A DNA stretch of 64,000 nt from Cryptomeria japonica (taxonomy: Eukaryota > Streptophyta > Pinopsida > Cupressales > Cupressaceae), in NCBI RefSeq assembly GCF_030272615.1, contig NC_081414.1:52134636-52198635 (forward strand), in the 5' to 3' direction. Of this stretch, positions 36,192 through 46,952 are shown piece after piece; position 1 is the stretch's first letter; each line of letters opens with the position of its first letter. The translations under genes and the position numbers were made by a program. Under the pieces are notes generated by a model that saw nothing but the letters and a program-made list of their open reading frames with translations, did not search any database and had not been told where the DNA came from.

Positions 36192-37726
36192 CCACTATCT
36201 TTCATGATCTCATGCACATAACCGTGGAAGATTATGTTGATGATCTCTTGGGTAAATCAATAGACAAAGATACACATTTGGACATACTTTCAGTCATCTT
36301 TGATCAGTTGGAAAAGTACAAGGTAAGATTAAAGCCCAAGAAATGTGTCTTTGGAGTAACCTCCGGGAAGCTCCTAGGATTCATTGTGTCCAAAAGAGGA
36401 ATCAAAGCCGATCCAGCAAAATTCAAGGCTATCTTGGACATGCCGCCACCCAGAAATATCAGTCAACTTCGATCCTTACAAGGGAGACTTCAGTCTATAC
36501 GAAGATTCATAGCACAACTTGCAGATAAGTGTAATCCTTTTCAACACCTGCTACATAAAAATATCAAGTTCAAATGGGATAATAACTGTCAACAAGCTTT
36601 TCAGACGCTCAAAGATTATCTTTTGAATCCACCAGTTTTGATGCCACCAATTCCAGATTAGCCTTTGTTACTATACATATCAGCTACTCCAACAGCACTA
36701 GGGGCACTCTTAGCACAACAAATTGCTGGGGGCAAGGAAAAAGCAGTATACTATATCAGTCGCACATTGGTGGGATACGAGCTAAACTACACACCAATTG
36801 AGCGCGCATGTCTCGCCGTGGTCTTTGCTTCACAGAAATTATGACATCATATGCTCACTCATAAGACTAAGTTGGTTGCAAGAATTGATCCATTAAAATA
36901 CCTTCTCAATAAAGCAACACTTACTGGACGACTGGCCAGATGGGTGATGATATTGAGTGAATTCGACATTGAGTATGTGGACAGAAAAGCAATAAAAGGA
37001 CAAGCCATTGCAGATCAATTAGCAGATGCTCCCATGATTGATGATGTTCCTCTAAATTCCGAATTTCCAGATGAATCCATTTTAACAATATCACATGCAA
37101 AGCCATGGCAACTGTACTTCGACGGCTCATACACACAGCATGGGGCAGGAGCTGGCCTCCTCTTTATAACTCCTCAAGGGGATTCTATACCAAAATTGTA
37201 CCGCTTATCATTTCCTTGCACTAACAATATAGCGGAATATGAGGCATTAACAACAGGATTACGAATTGGAGTTCAATGGAAGATCCAAGAACTTCATGTT
37301 TTTGGAGACTCCCAACTTGTTATCCGTCAAGCAACTAGTGATTATCAAACAAAAGATGAAAATTTAATGCCTTATAAACAAATGGTGGATGATCTGAAAC
37401 AACACTTTACAAAGATAGACTTTGAGCAGATACCAAGAGAGCAGAATCGCACTGCAGATGCCATGGCTACAATTGCTTCATTGATTGATTTACCTCCAAA
37501 CGAGACCCGCTATGAGTTCTTGGTGGATAACCTTTTAGTCCCTTCATATGAGATAATGCCTACTGAGATGATATGTGTTGTCGGTCCTGAATCCCAGTTA
37601 TATGGTTCCATTTTCACATACCTACGAGACAATACTTTACCTCCTGATCTATCAAACAACCAATGCCGCACTTTCATTCACCAATCCTCTCGATATGTCA
37701 TTCTAGCTGATATCTTTTACCAATGA
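36119..37726 (+). pseudogene. Tat1 reverse transcriptase remainder and two RNase H domains
   Basis: After the frameshift the reverse transcriptase resumes, with catalytic DYVDDLLGKS (about 36228-36257) intact. Its connection and first RNase H (about 36660-36900) contain LYISATPTALGALLAQ and YCEL-type motifs, but a TAG at 36659 and a TGA at 36842 interrupt it. A second RNase H starts near 37108 (WQLYFDGSYTQHGAGAG, NNIAEYEAL, VFGDSQLVI, NRTADAMATIASL) with its Asp-Glu-Asp-Asp residues present. A duplicated, archaeal-type RNase H is characteristic of Tat elements. Another stop (TGA, 37724-37726) separates it from integrase. The TGA stops sit where Arg is expected, consistent with CGA to TGA. Confidence 0.88.
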
Positions 37727-38856
37727 GGTCTAGATGGCACTCTTCTTAGATGTTTAGAAAGCAACGAAGCTTAGATTGCGTTACGTGAAGTGCATGAAGG
37801 GATATGTGGTCCACATGCTAGTGGTCCTACCTTGGCCAAGAAACTCATTAGGACTAGATATTACTGGCCCAATATGGAAAAGGACTCATATCAGTTTGTC
37901 AAGAAATGTAAGCAATGTCAAATTCATGGAGACCTCATACATGCACTAGCACAAGAACTACAACCACTTGCGCGTCTCCTTGGCCCTTTTGTCAGTGGGG
38001 ACTCAATCTCATAGGCAAGATTCACCCTCCTTCTTCCAATGGTCATAAATTCATTATCACAGCCACAGAGTATTTCACAAAGTGGATTGAGGTTGTGCCT
38101 CTCACACAAGTCACTGGGAAACAAATTGTTACCTTCATCCTTAATTATATCATTTGTCGATATGGTATTCCTAAGTCCATTATTACTAATAACGGGCGTC
38201 CCTTCAAAAATCAGGATGTTCGTGAACTCTGTGACCGCTTCCATATTTCCCATCATTTCTCCACACCATATTACCCCCAAGGTAATGGCCAAGCTGAGGC
38301 ATCTAATAAAACAATTCTTAAAATCCTCAAAAAGACAGTCGACGACGCTGGCCGTAACTGGCATATCCAACTCAATCCTGCACTTTGGGCCTACCACACA
38401 AGTGTCCGCACACCTATAGGAGCTACACCATATTCACTTGTCTACGGCGCTGAAGCCATCTTGCCTATTGAGGTCGAGTTACCTTCTTTATGGGTCTCTT
38501 TGCAAAACATCATCGTTGAAGAAGATTACAGGGTCTCTCGCTTACAAGAACTAGAACTGTTGGATGAACGGAGACAAACTGCTTTAAATCATCTCAAGGC
38601 TTACCAACAACGAATGAGTCGTAGCTACAATCACAAGGTCAAGCCTCGCACATTTGAGGTAGGTGACTTGGTTCTCAGAGAAAACCCCAAGAATCAGCAA
38701 GACAGAGAGAAGAAGGGCAAGTTCGAACCAAACTGGCTTGGTCCTTACATCATCACAACAGTATATGGCTCTGGGGCATATCAGCTCTCAACTACAGAAG
38801 GTGAACCTTTGGAGGATCCTATCAAAAGCATGCACCTTCGCAGGTTCTACACATAG
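37727..38856 (+). pseudogene. Tat1 integrase with lost catalytic residues
   Basis: The zinc-binding domain is at about 37780-37925 (HEGICGPH, KKCKQCQ). The catalytic core starts near 38040. The expected first Asp is Glu (TATEYFTKW) and the second is Asn (IITNNGRPF); the third acidic residue remains (GQAEASNK). Two of three DDE positions are therefore changed, and strand transfer should be abolished. The frame breaks near 37970 by a small indel, and a TAG at 37772 precedes the zinc domain. The C-terminal region contains FEVGDLVLRENPKN and WLGPYIIT and ends LRRFYT at 38856. Confidence 0.88.
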
Positions 38857-40526
38857 CTCATCGGAGTATCCTAATTCAAAAATACAAAAAAATCAAAAAA
38901 TTCAAAAATACAAAAAATTATAAAAACAAAAAAATCGTTACCTGGTGAAAACCTGGCAAACGGGCACCTTGTGACACAAAAAACATTGAAAAATCGAAAA
39001 AAGTAAAGAGAAATAATTTTGTCCAACAGTGAAAACCACTTCGGTGGCGCCCTGGGCAAGTACCATGGTGAAAACTGGGTCACTAGCGCCATGCGTAGAG
39101 ACATTGCTCCTCCCTCCTTCAGGATTCTCTTCACCATTTCACTTTGCACACACTCACAACCTATTCGTTCATAATAAACTTACCCATTCCCATCATGGCT
39201 TGTTATTGATCTACCCAAGATTGGTTAGCCATTCATAATAAACCCCCCTTTTCACTCCCTTTCCATCCATAATAAATCAGACCCTATCTATGGCTAAGGC
39301 AAATCCTACGTCTAGTGATGGGTGTGGAACTGAGAACATCACATGTTTCGAGGAGTACAATTTCTTCCAGCTTCCTTCAGTCTATCTGCGCACAATCTGC
39401 AATAAAGCAACATTTGCATCACAGATCTGCAATAAAGTTTCATCTTCTCTGCAATAAAGTATCAGTTTCATGGATTCAGTCAGTTTTAGATGAGACACAG
39501 CAGCAACAATGGGCTTCAACAAATCAAATCTTTCAACAGACTCAGACAACATTATGGTACAGTGCTATCTATCCTTTCTGTGAAAGTAAACATTGTGACC
39601 ACAATCAAATACGACTTATACAAGCGACAAGAGACACTAAACTTGAGGACTACAGTGGATGTTGGTGTTGAGTCTTGGTTTTCTTTTGATTTCATCTTTT
39701 TTTTGGTGACATGTCTTTTAGCTTTTCCGGGATGTCTTTGACTAGAGATTCTATCTCCGGGATGTCTTTGACTAGAAAGGCGAGGATGGGGTATCGTCAC
39801 CTATTTGTATTTGCTATCTGTGGATTGTCTTTTAGTAATGCTATGACTTGTCCAAGGATATGAGGACACTGTGAGTCTAGTGTGAACTGGGGCATTCCTT
39901 GTTTGTGACTGTCTTATCTCCATGCAAATGGGTACAATGACTTTCTGGGTCGAACATATGCCTCGATTGTCATAACCTACTTGCCATAATAAAGCTCAAT
40001 GATGATAACGCACAAGAAGCTCTTTCACTTTCATATCTTCTATCTTCCATCCCCCTTTCTTAATTGACTTCCATCGTCCTTCTCGAGTCCACGTAGCCTG
40101 ATATCACATGACTGAGTATAATGACACATCAAAAACATTTGCATTTCATGTAGTTTGCACCTGCATTACCACATATAAGCATTTCATACATACATATAGA
40201 TATCACAACGGCATCACATCCTGCACACAACACCTGTTAGCACAATTTACATTTGCATTATTATATTCATCTGCATTACATACATTCACATTTGCATCAT
40301 GCATCACATATACAACATAAAAGAACAAAAATATTGCATTGCATCATGTACATATTTGCATCCATATCATAAGCATCCATATCATAAAACATACATCATG
40401 AGAACATCTCATCACATAGGTACACATGCATATAGCTACCGCAAAGATGAATCATCTCATATATATACACAAAGTGTCATGATACAATTATGTCAAAATC
40501 ATATGGCTACAATCACCCGCAGGTGT
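38857..40526 (+). other. Tat1 post-pol spacer, no gene
   Basis: After integrase comes an A-rich low-complexity stretch (38872-38940), then words such as CCTGGTGAAAACCTGGCAAA and CCATGGTGAAAACTGGGTCA. I associate these with the region behind pol in Tat and Ogre elements. The rest up to 40526 has a T-rich direct repeat CCGGGATGTCTTTGACTAGA (39727 and 39757) and ATTTGCAT-rich segments at 40130-40380. None of the small reading frames is convincing. Confidence 0.6.
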
Positions 40527-41036
40527 CTACATCATTAAACAAAATGGTACAAAACTGATACAGAGGAACTCACTGATCACTCCTGCCAACACTATTGGTA
40601 GTGCTAATCTTATCCATGTCATGGTATCCCATGCCACGTGTCCTGCCCTCATCTCCAGTCTTGGATCCTAGAACACTTGTCTAAGGGCATCTCTGTCTCT
40701 GTCGCGATCGTATGGAATCAGCTCTCCATCGATCGGTATATGTAGAATCCTATAAACATCCTCAAGGGTGATTGTCATCTCACCCATTGGCAAATGAAAT
40801 GTGCATGTCTCTGAATGCCATCTCTCGGCCAGCGCAGTCAGCAAACCCATGTTTGCCCGAAACTCAGGCACATACAATACGTGTCTCAAACCCATCTCCT
40901 TGATGGTAGCTCTATCCTGAAAAGACAACTCAGGTCCCAATCTCTGCGTCGACGGGAATCTCTCCCGTGACTCTAGCATAGGCAAGTACTCCTGCAGTCA
41001 AACAAATCAATCATGTCAGTCATGGTGGCATTCACT

Positions 41037-41390
41037 GTTCCTCAAAAAATGCTACTCGCTATCTAAATGCATATGGTTATCTATTCTAGTGACACTCACT
41101 GTTCATCACAAAGTGCTGCTATCTATCCTAGTAGTGCTCCCTATTCATCACAAAGTACTACGTGTGTGACATTCCCTATTCATCATAAAGTGTTACTCAC
41201 ATTTTGCACTCCTTGTTCATCACAAAGTGCTGCTCATACTTTGGGTACTCCCTGTTCATCACAAAGTACTCTATCTTGGTGCTCCCTGTTCATCACAAAG
41301 TGCCTTGATCTATCCTAGTATTCCTAGAGGACCTGCTTGAGTGTATCCTCTCAGCAGCTTATCCAATCGACAACATATGTTCATCACAGA
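41037..41390. repeat. Tandem repeat of a TTCATCACAAAGTGCT word inside the antisense intron
   Basis: Six good copies start at 41102, 41144, 41179, 41215, 41254 and 41289, spaced 35-42 bases apart. Each is usually preceded by CTCCCTG or a close variant. Weaker copies lie at about 41037 and 41379. They fall within the intron of the antisense plant-mobile-domain gene. No function is evident. Confidence 0.75.
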
Positions 41391-41454
41391 ACTACCAATT
41401 TGACCTAGAAGACAAAAAAAAAACCTTGCATTTTCAGACATAAACACATTTCTA

Positions 41455-41650
41455 ACTCACAAACGCACCTAAACAACACAGACACACCTGTTTGACATAA
41501 ACCTGCCTAAATTGTTCACAAACGCAACTTTGCAACATAAACGCCCCTGAAGGACGTAGACGCGCCTGCATTCGACACAAACGCGGTTCCAGACACAGAC
41601 TTGCCTGGCACCGACACAGACGCGCCTGGCACCGACGCAGACGTGATTTC
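41455..41650 (-). repeat. Cluster of the GCGTCTGTG nonamer in inverted orientation
   Basis: On the plus strand about ten words like CACAGACGC and CACAAACGC occur; on the minus strand they read GCGTCTGTG or GCGTTTGTG. It is the same nonamer as in the sense leader, but inverted. The cluster lies inside the intron of the antisense plant-mobile-domain gene, upstream of its main exon. Confidence 0.75.
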
Positions 41651-41830
41651 ACGTTTTTACATTTTTTTTGTACACTATTCCTAGGCGCATTTATTTCTCT
41701 ATTTGACAAGCATTAATGACAAAAGCAAATGTGTCAAAGTACGAGGAGGCTTGGTGGTACTTACCGGCTCTCCTACCTCTGCTGGCCTCTGAAATCGTCG
41801 AACGCGGTCGAATATGTGTACGAAAGCCAT

Positions 41831-42174
41831 CGCTGCTGACTGCTGCTACTCTTTTTCTCGCTCTGCACTCTAATCTTTTGGAGGTGTAGATGACAATGAG
41901 GATGTTTTCCCCCGTGGTCTATCTTATAGCCTACCCTAGCCCTCGCCTTCATTTCTCGAGTCAGTCTTCATTATCCCGTGACTTTGTCACTTTATTTGGT
42001 CAATCCATTCTATCTTGTCTTTCTTATCGAGAGATTGTCTGCAATATTTTTAGACATTTTCATCCAATCTCTCGAGGGGGCATATCATTCCCATTCTGGG
42101 GCAACTCTGTATCAGTTCATCTTATCTTCTTTGAAACAACGCGACAAGCCGCATTGTCTCAAAGAGGGGCAAAA
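41831..42174 (+). other. Tat1 region before the 3' LTR with polypurine tract
   Basis: No gene on the plus strand. On the minus strand this should hold the promoter and leader of the antisense gene. The polypurine tract AAAGAGGGGCAAAA is at 42161-42174 and directly abuts the 3' LTR at 42175. Confidence 0.8.
41920..41929 (-). promoter_or_regulatory. TATA-like element for the antisense gene
   Basis: The minus strand reads GGCTATAAGATAGACC, with CTATAAGATA about 90 bases upstream of ATG 41830. A start site about 30 bases downstream would give a short leader before exon 1. This is a position-based inference without direct evidence. Confidence 0.35.
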
Positions 42175-42954
42175 TGTAGACACCTAAAATTGTCCAGTCT
42201 AATTAAATAAATATTTTATTTATTTAATTATCTAAGCCTAATTCTTCTATTAATTAAATAAATCCTTATTTATTTAATTAATTCATTTATCCTCTTCTAG
42301 CCTTATTTCTCATTTAAATAAATACATTTATTTATTTAAATTATCATTTTCCTAAATTAAATAAATATCTTATTTATTTAATTGATCCCACTTCTTCTAT
42401 TAATTAAATAAATCTTTATTTATTTAATTAATTCATTATCCTTTTCTACACATGACACATGTCATTCATCTCTTAATTCCTACACTACCTACCTCTTTCA
42501 TTATTTTACTATTTCTTCTACCTACCCTCTAATCATAGCCGACTTCTTTTTACACCTCTCAATCTTATCCCTCCATTTCATATAGTGTCTTCTATTTAAG
42601 GAGATGCTTCCTTCATTATCAAACCCTAATCACTCAGCCTAATCGACAATTTGGAGGACTTCACTACACTACGATCCTACTTGCAACCACATTCCGTTCT
42701 TTATTGAGCTCTTGTGCATATAAAATTTGAGAGCAAATATATCAAGCAAGATCAATGGAGATAGGAAGAATGGAGATCAAAACCCTATTGGACATGTAAT
42801 GGTATAATCTTTGCGATTTTGTTTTATTTACATTGTCTTAGGTAATCTTCATATGTTATGGTGGATCTTTGTTGTTGTTAAGCTAGGGCTTTGTGGTTGA
42901 ATCCATTTAGTCTTTCAATATTGTTATTATTGTTATCCATTTTCACCATACACA
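42175..42954 (+). repeat. Tat1 3' LTR
   Basis: 780 bases, TGTAGACACC to CATACACA, with six substitutions relative to the 5' LTR, mostly C/T or G/A. It includes the five AT palindromes (42200-42432). It is followed by CCGAT, matching CTGAT before the 5' LTR except for one base. Confidence 0.95.
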
Positions 42955-44047
42955 CCGATTACTAATTTTAGTAATCTTCCTCTTCCCGAAGAAATCTAGT
43001 ATCCTTCCTTGAGCCACACAAACAACTTGCAACAAGGTTTCCATTAATGCATTCTCCATCCTCTTGTTCTAAAAGGATTGGAAAAAACCTCTTTTAAATG
43101 CATTGCCTTTGTAGTCACCAACTTCAGCACATATGATTCATTCTTCGACCTCCTGAAAGCCACTTGTCTTCATTATCGATGTCCAAAACACTTGGTCAAG
43201 CTTGGTGAACTGTCATGTTGATTGTCTTCTTTACCAGTATGCAAATGTGGCATCACAATATTCTCATTTAGTGTTCAAGCTACTTGGTCAGCATTGGTCA
43301 ACCGTAGCCAACTTGTCATGTGGACTATTTGGGTGCACAAATCCATCGAACTTTATATTCTAACTAACTTTTGTGTTATGCGCATTGCAGACATGCCCGC
43401 GAGATGGAGGGATGCACACCATTTTCCTTTTAACTTGGCCTGTATCATCTTCTACGAGCCCATTTCACCCATGTAGACTGGTAGGATACACCTCTTACAC
43501 CTTGCTTTCATACCCTATAGAGCCATCTTTCTTTGGTTATCCTTGTTGTGGGATGGTGGGATGACATCGTTTCCCCTTTGACCTTTCTGTCCTACATAAT
43601 CTTCTCTTTGACCTTCTTATCCTTGCAGGGTGGCGAGATGCCTTTGTCTTCTATCTTCTTGTTACCCCACAACATATTCTACACATGGTTTGGACCTGTG
43701 CGAGCTAGCAGAATGCTTTGCTCTGCATTGTTTTCTTACCCCACATGCCAACATCTTTCCTGTCTCTATGGCCGTGGGATAGCAGGATATCTCAAACACC
43801 TTCCTTCTTGGTATCCCATAGGACTATAGTGCCAGGGAAAACTTTAAGAAACCCCCCCCCCTTGGACAAGGTGTAAAAACCTGGTGAAAGTTGTATAATT
43901 CCTGAGGAAAATGTTAATTTTACTGGCGAATTTTTGCAGTTTACGGAGAAAAATAATAATCTCCATTGGTGAATTAGCCGTGATCGCTCAAAGATTGTGA
44001 AAAATCTTGGCGAATTGTAATGTTTTTAAAACCAGAAAAATATTTGC
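42955..44047. other. Right flank of Tat1, no gene
   Basis: The first part presumably continues the interrupted LTR remnant from 28390. A run of ten C lies at 43850-43859. After it, GGTGTAAAAACCTGGTGAAA and repeated words such as TTGGCGAAT and GGTGAATT appear. Small reading frames at 43222-43829 are not supported by any family resemblance. Confidence 0.4.
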
Positions 44048-44233
44048 ATTGGCAATTTCAACCTATTTTTAGACCATTAAAAAAAAATATTGGCGATTTC
44101 AACCTATTTTCAAACCATAAAAATAAAATATTGGCGATTTCAAGCTATTTTCAAACCATAAAAATAAAATATTAGTGATTTCAAGCTATTTTCAAACCAT
44201 AAAAAAAAAATATTGGCGATTTCAATATATTAA
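44048..44233. repeat. 41-bp tandem repeat, about 4.5 copies
   Basis: Units starting at 44048, 44089, 44130, 44171 and 44212 are exactly 41 bases apart. Each begins ATTGGCGATTTCAA (with small changes) and continues CTATTTTCAAACCAT and an A-rich linker. The last unit is partial. The sequence before the array (43970-44040) contains related TTGGCGAATT words. Confidence 0.9.
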
Positions 44234-44780
44234 GTCATTAAAACACGTGGCACACAGTCATCAACTCTCTGCAGCGACTTGGAGATAGTGGTAACTTTAA
44301 CCCTTGTCGCATACTCGCCAACATAAAACTATTTATCTCTTAACTGCTAGCACTTCACTCGCAAGCTCGCAGCTTGATCAGGTCTTCAAACATTTAACTT
44401 CGTGAGCTGGCGATAACCATTAAACCTAACCACAAACTGTCTAGTCTCTAGCTTGTGACCTAAAATACTAACATTAAACAAACATGAGAGATAGCGACAA
44501 CTGTATGAAATGATTTACTCGCTAACTCTCGCAGCTATAATGTATGATATTAGACCAACTCGAAACCTTGCGACCAAAGCAATTTCACTAACAATCTCTA
44601 GCTTGGTAACATAAAACGCTAACACCCAAAAAGCTAGAGACCTCATGATGTAAACCCAAACCAAGTTGTCGCCAGCTCATGGTTTGATCACATCTTCAGA
44701 CATTTTACCTCGCGAGCTGGCAATAACCATAAAACTTAACCACAAACTATCTAGTCATTAGCTCACAACCTAAATTTTTT
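44234..44780. repeat. Dispersed CGCAA/CTCGCA motif region, left copy
   Basis: Short words such as TCGCAAGCTCGCA, GCGAGCTGGCAATAACC and TTGTCGCCAGCTC recur in a background without a reading frame. An internal near-duplication is visible: CGTGAGCTGGCGATAACCAT (44401) and CGCGAGCTGGCAATAACCAT (44713), both followed by similar sequence through CACAAACT. The same motif style and orientation fills 57460-58780. Confidence 0.65.
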
Positions 44781-46190
44781 AAGGCTTGGATGCTGACTCA
44801 TTCCTGAGGAACTAGTTTGAAGGTTTCTCCTAAGTTGAGGTTGGTTAGACAAGTGAGGATGATGGTTTCAGAGGCATAAAACGATTGGATAGATTCTAAG
44901 TTAGAGATGGGAGATCATGGATTTCTCTGAGAAATAAGAGCTCAGGTTGCTTGTTGTTAGGGATTCTGAAGCAGAATTTGTCCAATCAAGGAGGAATAAA
45001 ATCAGAACAAAATCATTCACAATAGATGAGCCTTAGCAGGATGCAGTGGATTTGATAGGCATGATGATGACTTCTAGAGTCTATAGTCATGTTGAAAACC
45101 ACCAAAATGATGATTTTTCATGTGATTGAGCATCACCAAATGAAATGTGAAAATGTTATAAATACAATGGAGTGGTGGCTTAATTGGTAGAAGAGAAAAT
45201 AAACCTTTTTCATTTTCTGAGAGTGGTTTTTTCCCTCAGAAAGGAAGATGATGTTTGAGTAGGATCATGCATGGAGTTGTACTTTTTGTGTGCTCTGTGA
45301 TACCGGATGGGTATTTTTTTGTTTTCTTCTGTGTGAGTTTGTTTATTGTTAGAGGGGCTATGAAAGTGAGAAGGATTGCCAGAGGGGGTGTGAAAGCCTT
45401 TTCTTGTCAAGAAGGGCCAAGCACAGCACATCCTCTGCTTCTACTCTGCCATAGGATGGCAGGGGGTTTGAAGAAGGAGCCCGCAGAGGAATGAAAGAAG
45501 GATTTGTGTGGGTGGGGAGTGTCAGCCAGTCATCTTTGTGATGACATGGAAGCTGTGACCCCTCCCCAACAGATTACATTTACCCTAAAGCTCTCATTTC
45601 CACTTTCCCTGATCGTGGGTATGAAGGCTCGAGCTCCTCTTTCCATTTTCTCTGTTCCTGGGCATGAAGGCTTCCTTCTCTACTTGGAAATGATCTATTG
45701 GATAGAATGTAACATCTCACATTCCATCCAAAATGAAGGCATCAAGGTGATAATGACATGGCTCAAGCAGTTTTGCAAGTTGTATAGTCATTGGGGTTCC
45801 TTTTCTAGTTCCAGTAGTGATTCTACACTCTAGGTGAAGGGAGCAAGTTGTATACTATATAGTCATTTACAGAGCAAATGGAAAGTATTTAGTGTCAAGC
45901 TTTGTGCAAGTTCTTGAAGGAGTTATATATAAATTTATTTTGTGTATAATTCTACCTCTTTCAAATGATCAGAATCATGAGCTTTAACTTTTTTCATTTG
46001 TTGCATTGTTATGGTGTATGTAATTTTTCATTTAATGCTTCCTAATCCTATTATGCCCAGGAATGCAAAATTTCTGTTAGTCTGGAATCATATTAAGGAT
46101 TCGCCTCATTGTAATTGGTGGGCAGATTATAGACAGTCATAGAACACCTCCATATATATTACATAAACATCCATATCATATAAAATCATA
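44781..46190. other. Spacer without a supported gene
   Basis: This stretch ends at the target duplication AGAGT of the gag-only element. A TATA-like TTATAAATACAATGG is at 45157. Two small plus-strand reading frames (45255-45494 and 45504-45833) follow but resemble nothing I know. An imperfect duplication GTATGAAGGCTCGAG / GCATGAAGGCTTCC occurs at 45618 and 45662. A non-coding transcript is possible, but I see no firm evidence. Confidence 0.35.
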
Positions 46191-46195
46191 AGAGT

Positions 46196-46952
46196 TGTAG
46201 CATCCTAAAATTGCGACACTTTCGACTGCATTTGGGTCTTCACGATGGCGATGCAACACGAAACCTAAATGGAGACCCCAAAACTTGTTCATGACATCAA
46301 AAACTGCATTTTTCTGCACCCTGGCCTGATCCCTCCTTGCACCCTGCTGTCCCGGGAGGTGGGACCATGGCGCCCAGCGCCCTGGTCCCTGGCCCTATTT
46401 TGGGCCCAGTCTCTTTTGGGCATCGGGTCTTTAAGTTTGCAAATTGGAAAATATTATTTCTTGGTCGGCCTAAGGTCGGGAAAATCAGTCTATCAGCCCT
46501 AATTGACAAGTATATAAACTACTTTTCCTCTCCTAGAAAGGGAGAAAAAAAAGGAGGAGGACATATGTGAGCAAAAGGCGGAAGCGATATTCAAACATTC
46601 AAACATTCAAGCATTCAAGCATTCCTTCAAGCAATTGAGCAGTCTAAGTCTCCATTCAAGGCTAAGTGTTGCATTCAAGACAAGGATTCAACCATTGAAG
46701 AGGAGATCACATACAACATACAACATACTACATACATTACACCTTCGCATGTAAGAATACAAACATTCTTACAACAAGGTATCAGTACTTGTTTACATTA
46801 CAAACATTTACATTTACAACATTCTCATTTCTTGGTTAATTCCAAAACCGGGGTTTGACCTAAAGGCAAACCCCTAATCCCTAACCCCCCAATCGTCCTC
46901 TCTTTTCTGTGTGTAGGTTGCAGGTACGCGGTTGTAATTGAAGATCTGGAAT
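46196..46952 (+). repeat. 5' LTR of the gag-only element, truncated at its inner end
   Basis: 757 bases align with the 3' LTR at about 3% divergence (24 substitutions by hand count). Similarity then stops at 46952, although the 3' LTR continues for about 446 more bases. TATATAAA is at 46511-46518. One 27-base imperfect palindrome, with arms GGACCATGGCGC and GCGCCCTGGTCC, is at 46362-46388; the 3' LTR has three. Microrepeats of CATTCAAA/G lie at 46590-46630. Confidence 0.8.

Larger units (their letters stand above)
40527..41830 (-). pseudogene. Antisense plant-mobile-domain gene of Tat1, two exons, one premature stop
   Basis: Exon 1 (41765-41830) encodes 22 residues from ATG 41830 (MAFVHIFDRVRRFQRPAEVG...). 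It ends at a strong donor, GTAAGTACC. Exon 2 starts at 40991 after GACTGCAG, in the same phase. It encodes a plant mobile domain: ATIKEMGLRHVLYVPEF, ERWHSETCTFHLPMGEMT and LEDVYRILHIPIDGE. A TAG at 40668-40670 interrupts it, after which the family-like segment WIRLALPIVLAGVISEF continues to a stop at 40527. The plant mobile domain is also found in host MAIL/MAIN proteins and DNA transposons, and antisense copies are reported in Tat elements. The protein is short (about 175 codons), so more C-terminal exons may be lost. Its role is unknown. Confidence 0.78.
28391..42954 (+). mobile_element. Tat1: complete Tat-lineage Ty3/gypsy retrotransposon, inactive
   Basis: Two 780-base LTRs (28391-29170 and 42175-42954) with ends TGTAGACACC...CATACACA differ at only six positions. 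Between them are a primer-site region, a long untranslated leader, gag, protease, a G-patch, reverse transcriptase, RNase H, a second RNase H, integrase, a post-pol spacer, a gene on the opposite strand with a plant mobile domain, and a polypurine tract. RT before integrase marks Ty3/gypsy; the second RNase H and the antisense gene are known traits of the plant Tat lineage. The flanking five bases are CTGAT on the left and CCGAT on the right, a target duplication with one change. Stops, frameshifts and lost catalytic residues make it non-autonomous. Confidence 0.93.

Noticed and set aside
38872-38940. A-rich stretch after Tat1 integrase as a poly(A) tail of a LINE insertion
   Set aside because: It is made of repeated AAAAATAC and AAAAATTC words, with no LINE sequence upstream and no target duplication.
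45255-45833. Two small plus-strand reading frames after a TATA-like element
   Set aside because: No family resemblance, no convincing start context, and the second frame is low in coding character.
45618-45850. Possible miR159/miR319-like precursor (GAGCTCCTC at 45630 and TGAAGGGAGC near 45835)
   Set aside because: The two arms pair poorly beyond the short words and the expected mature sequence is not present.
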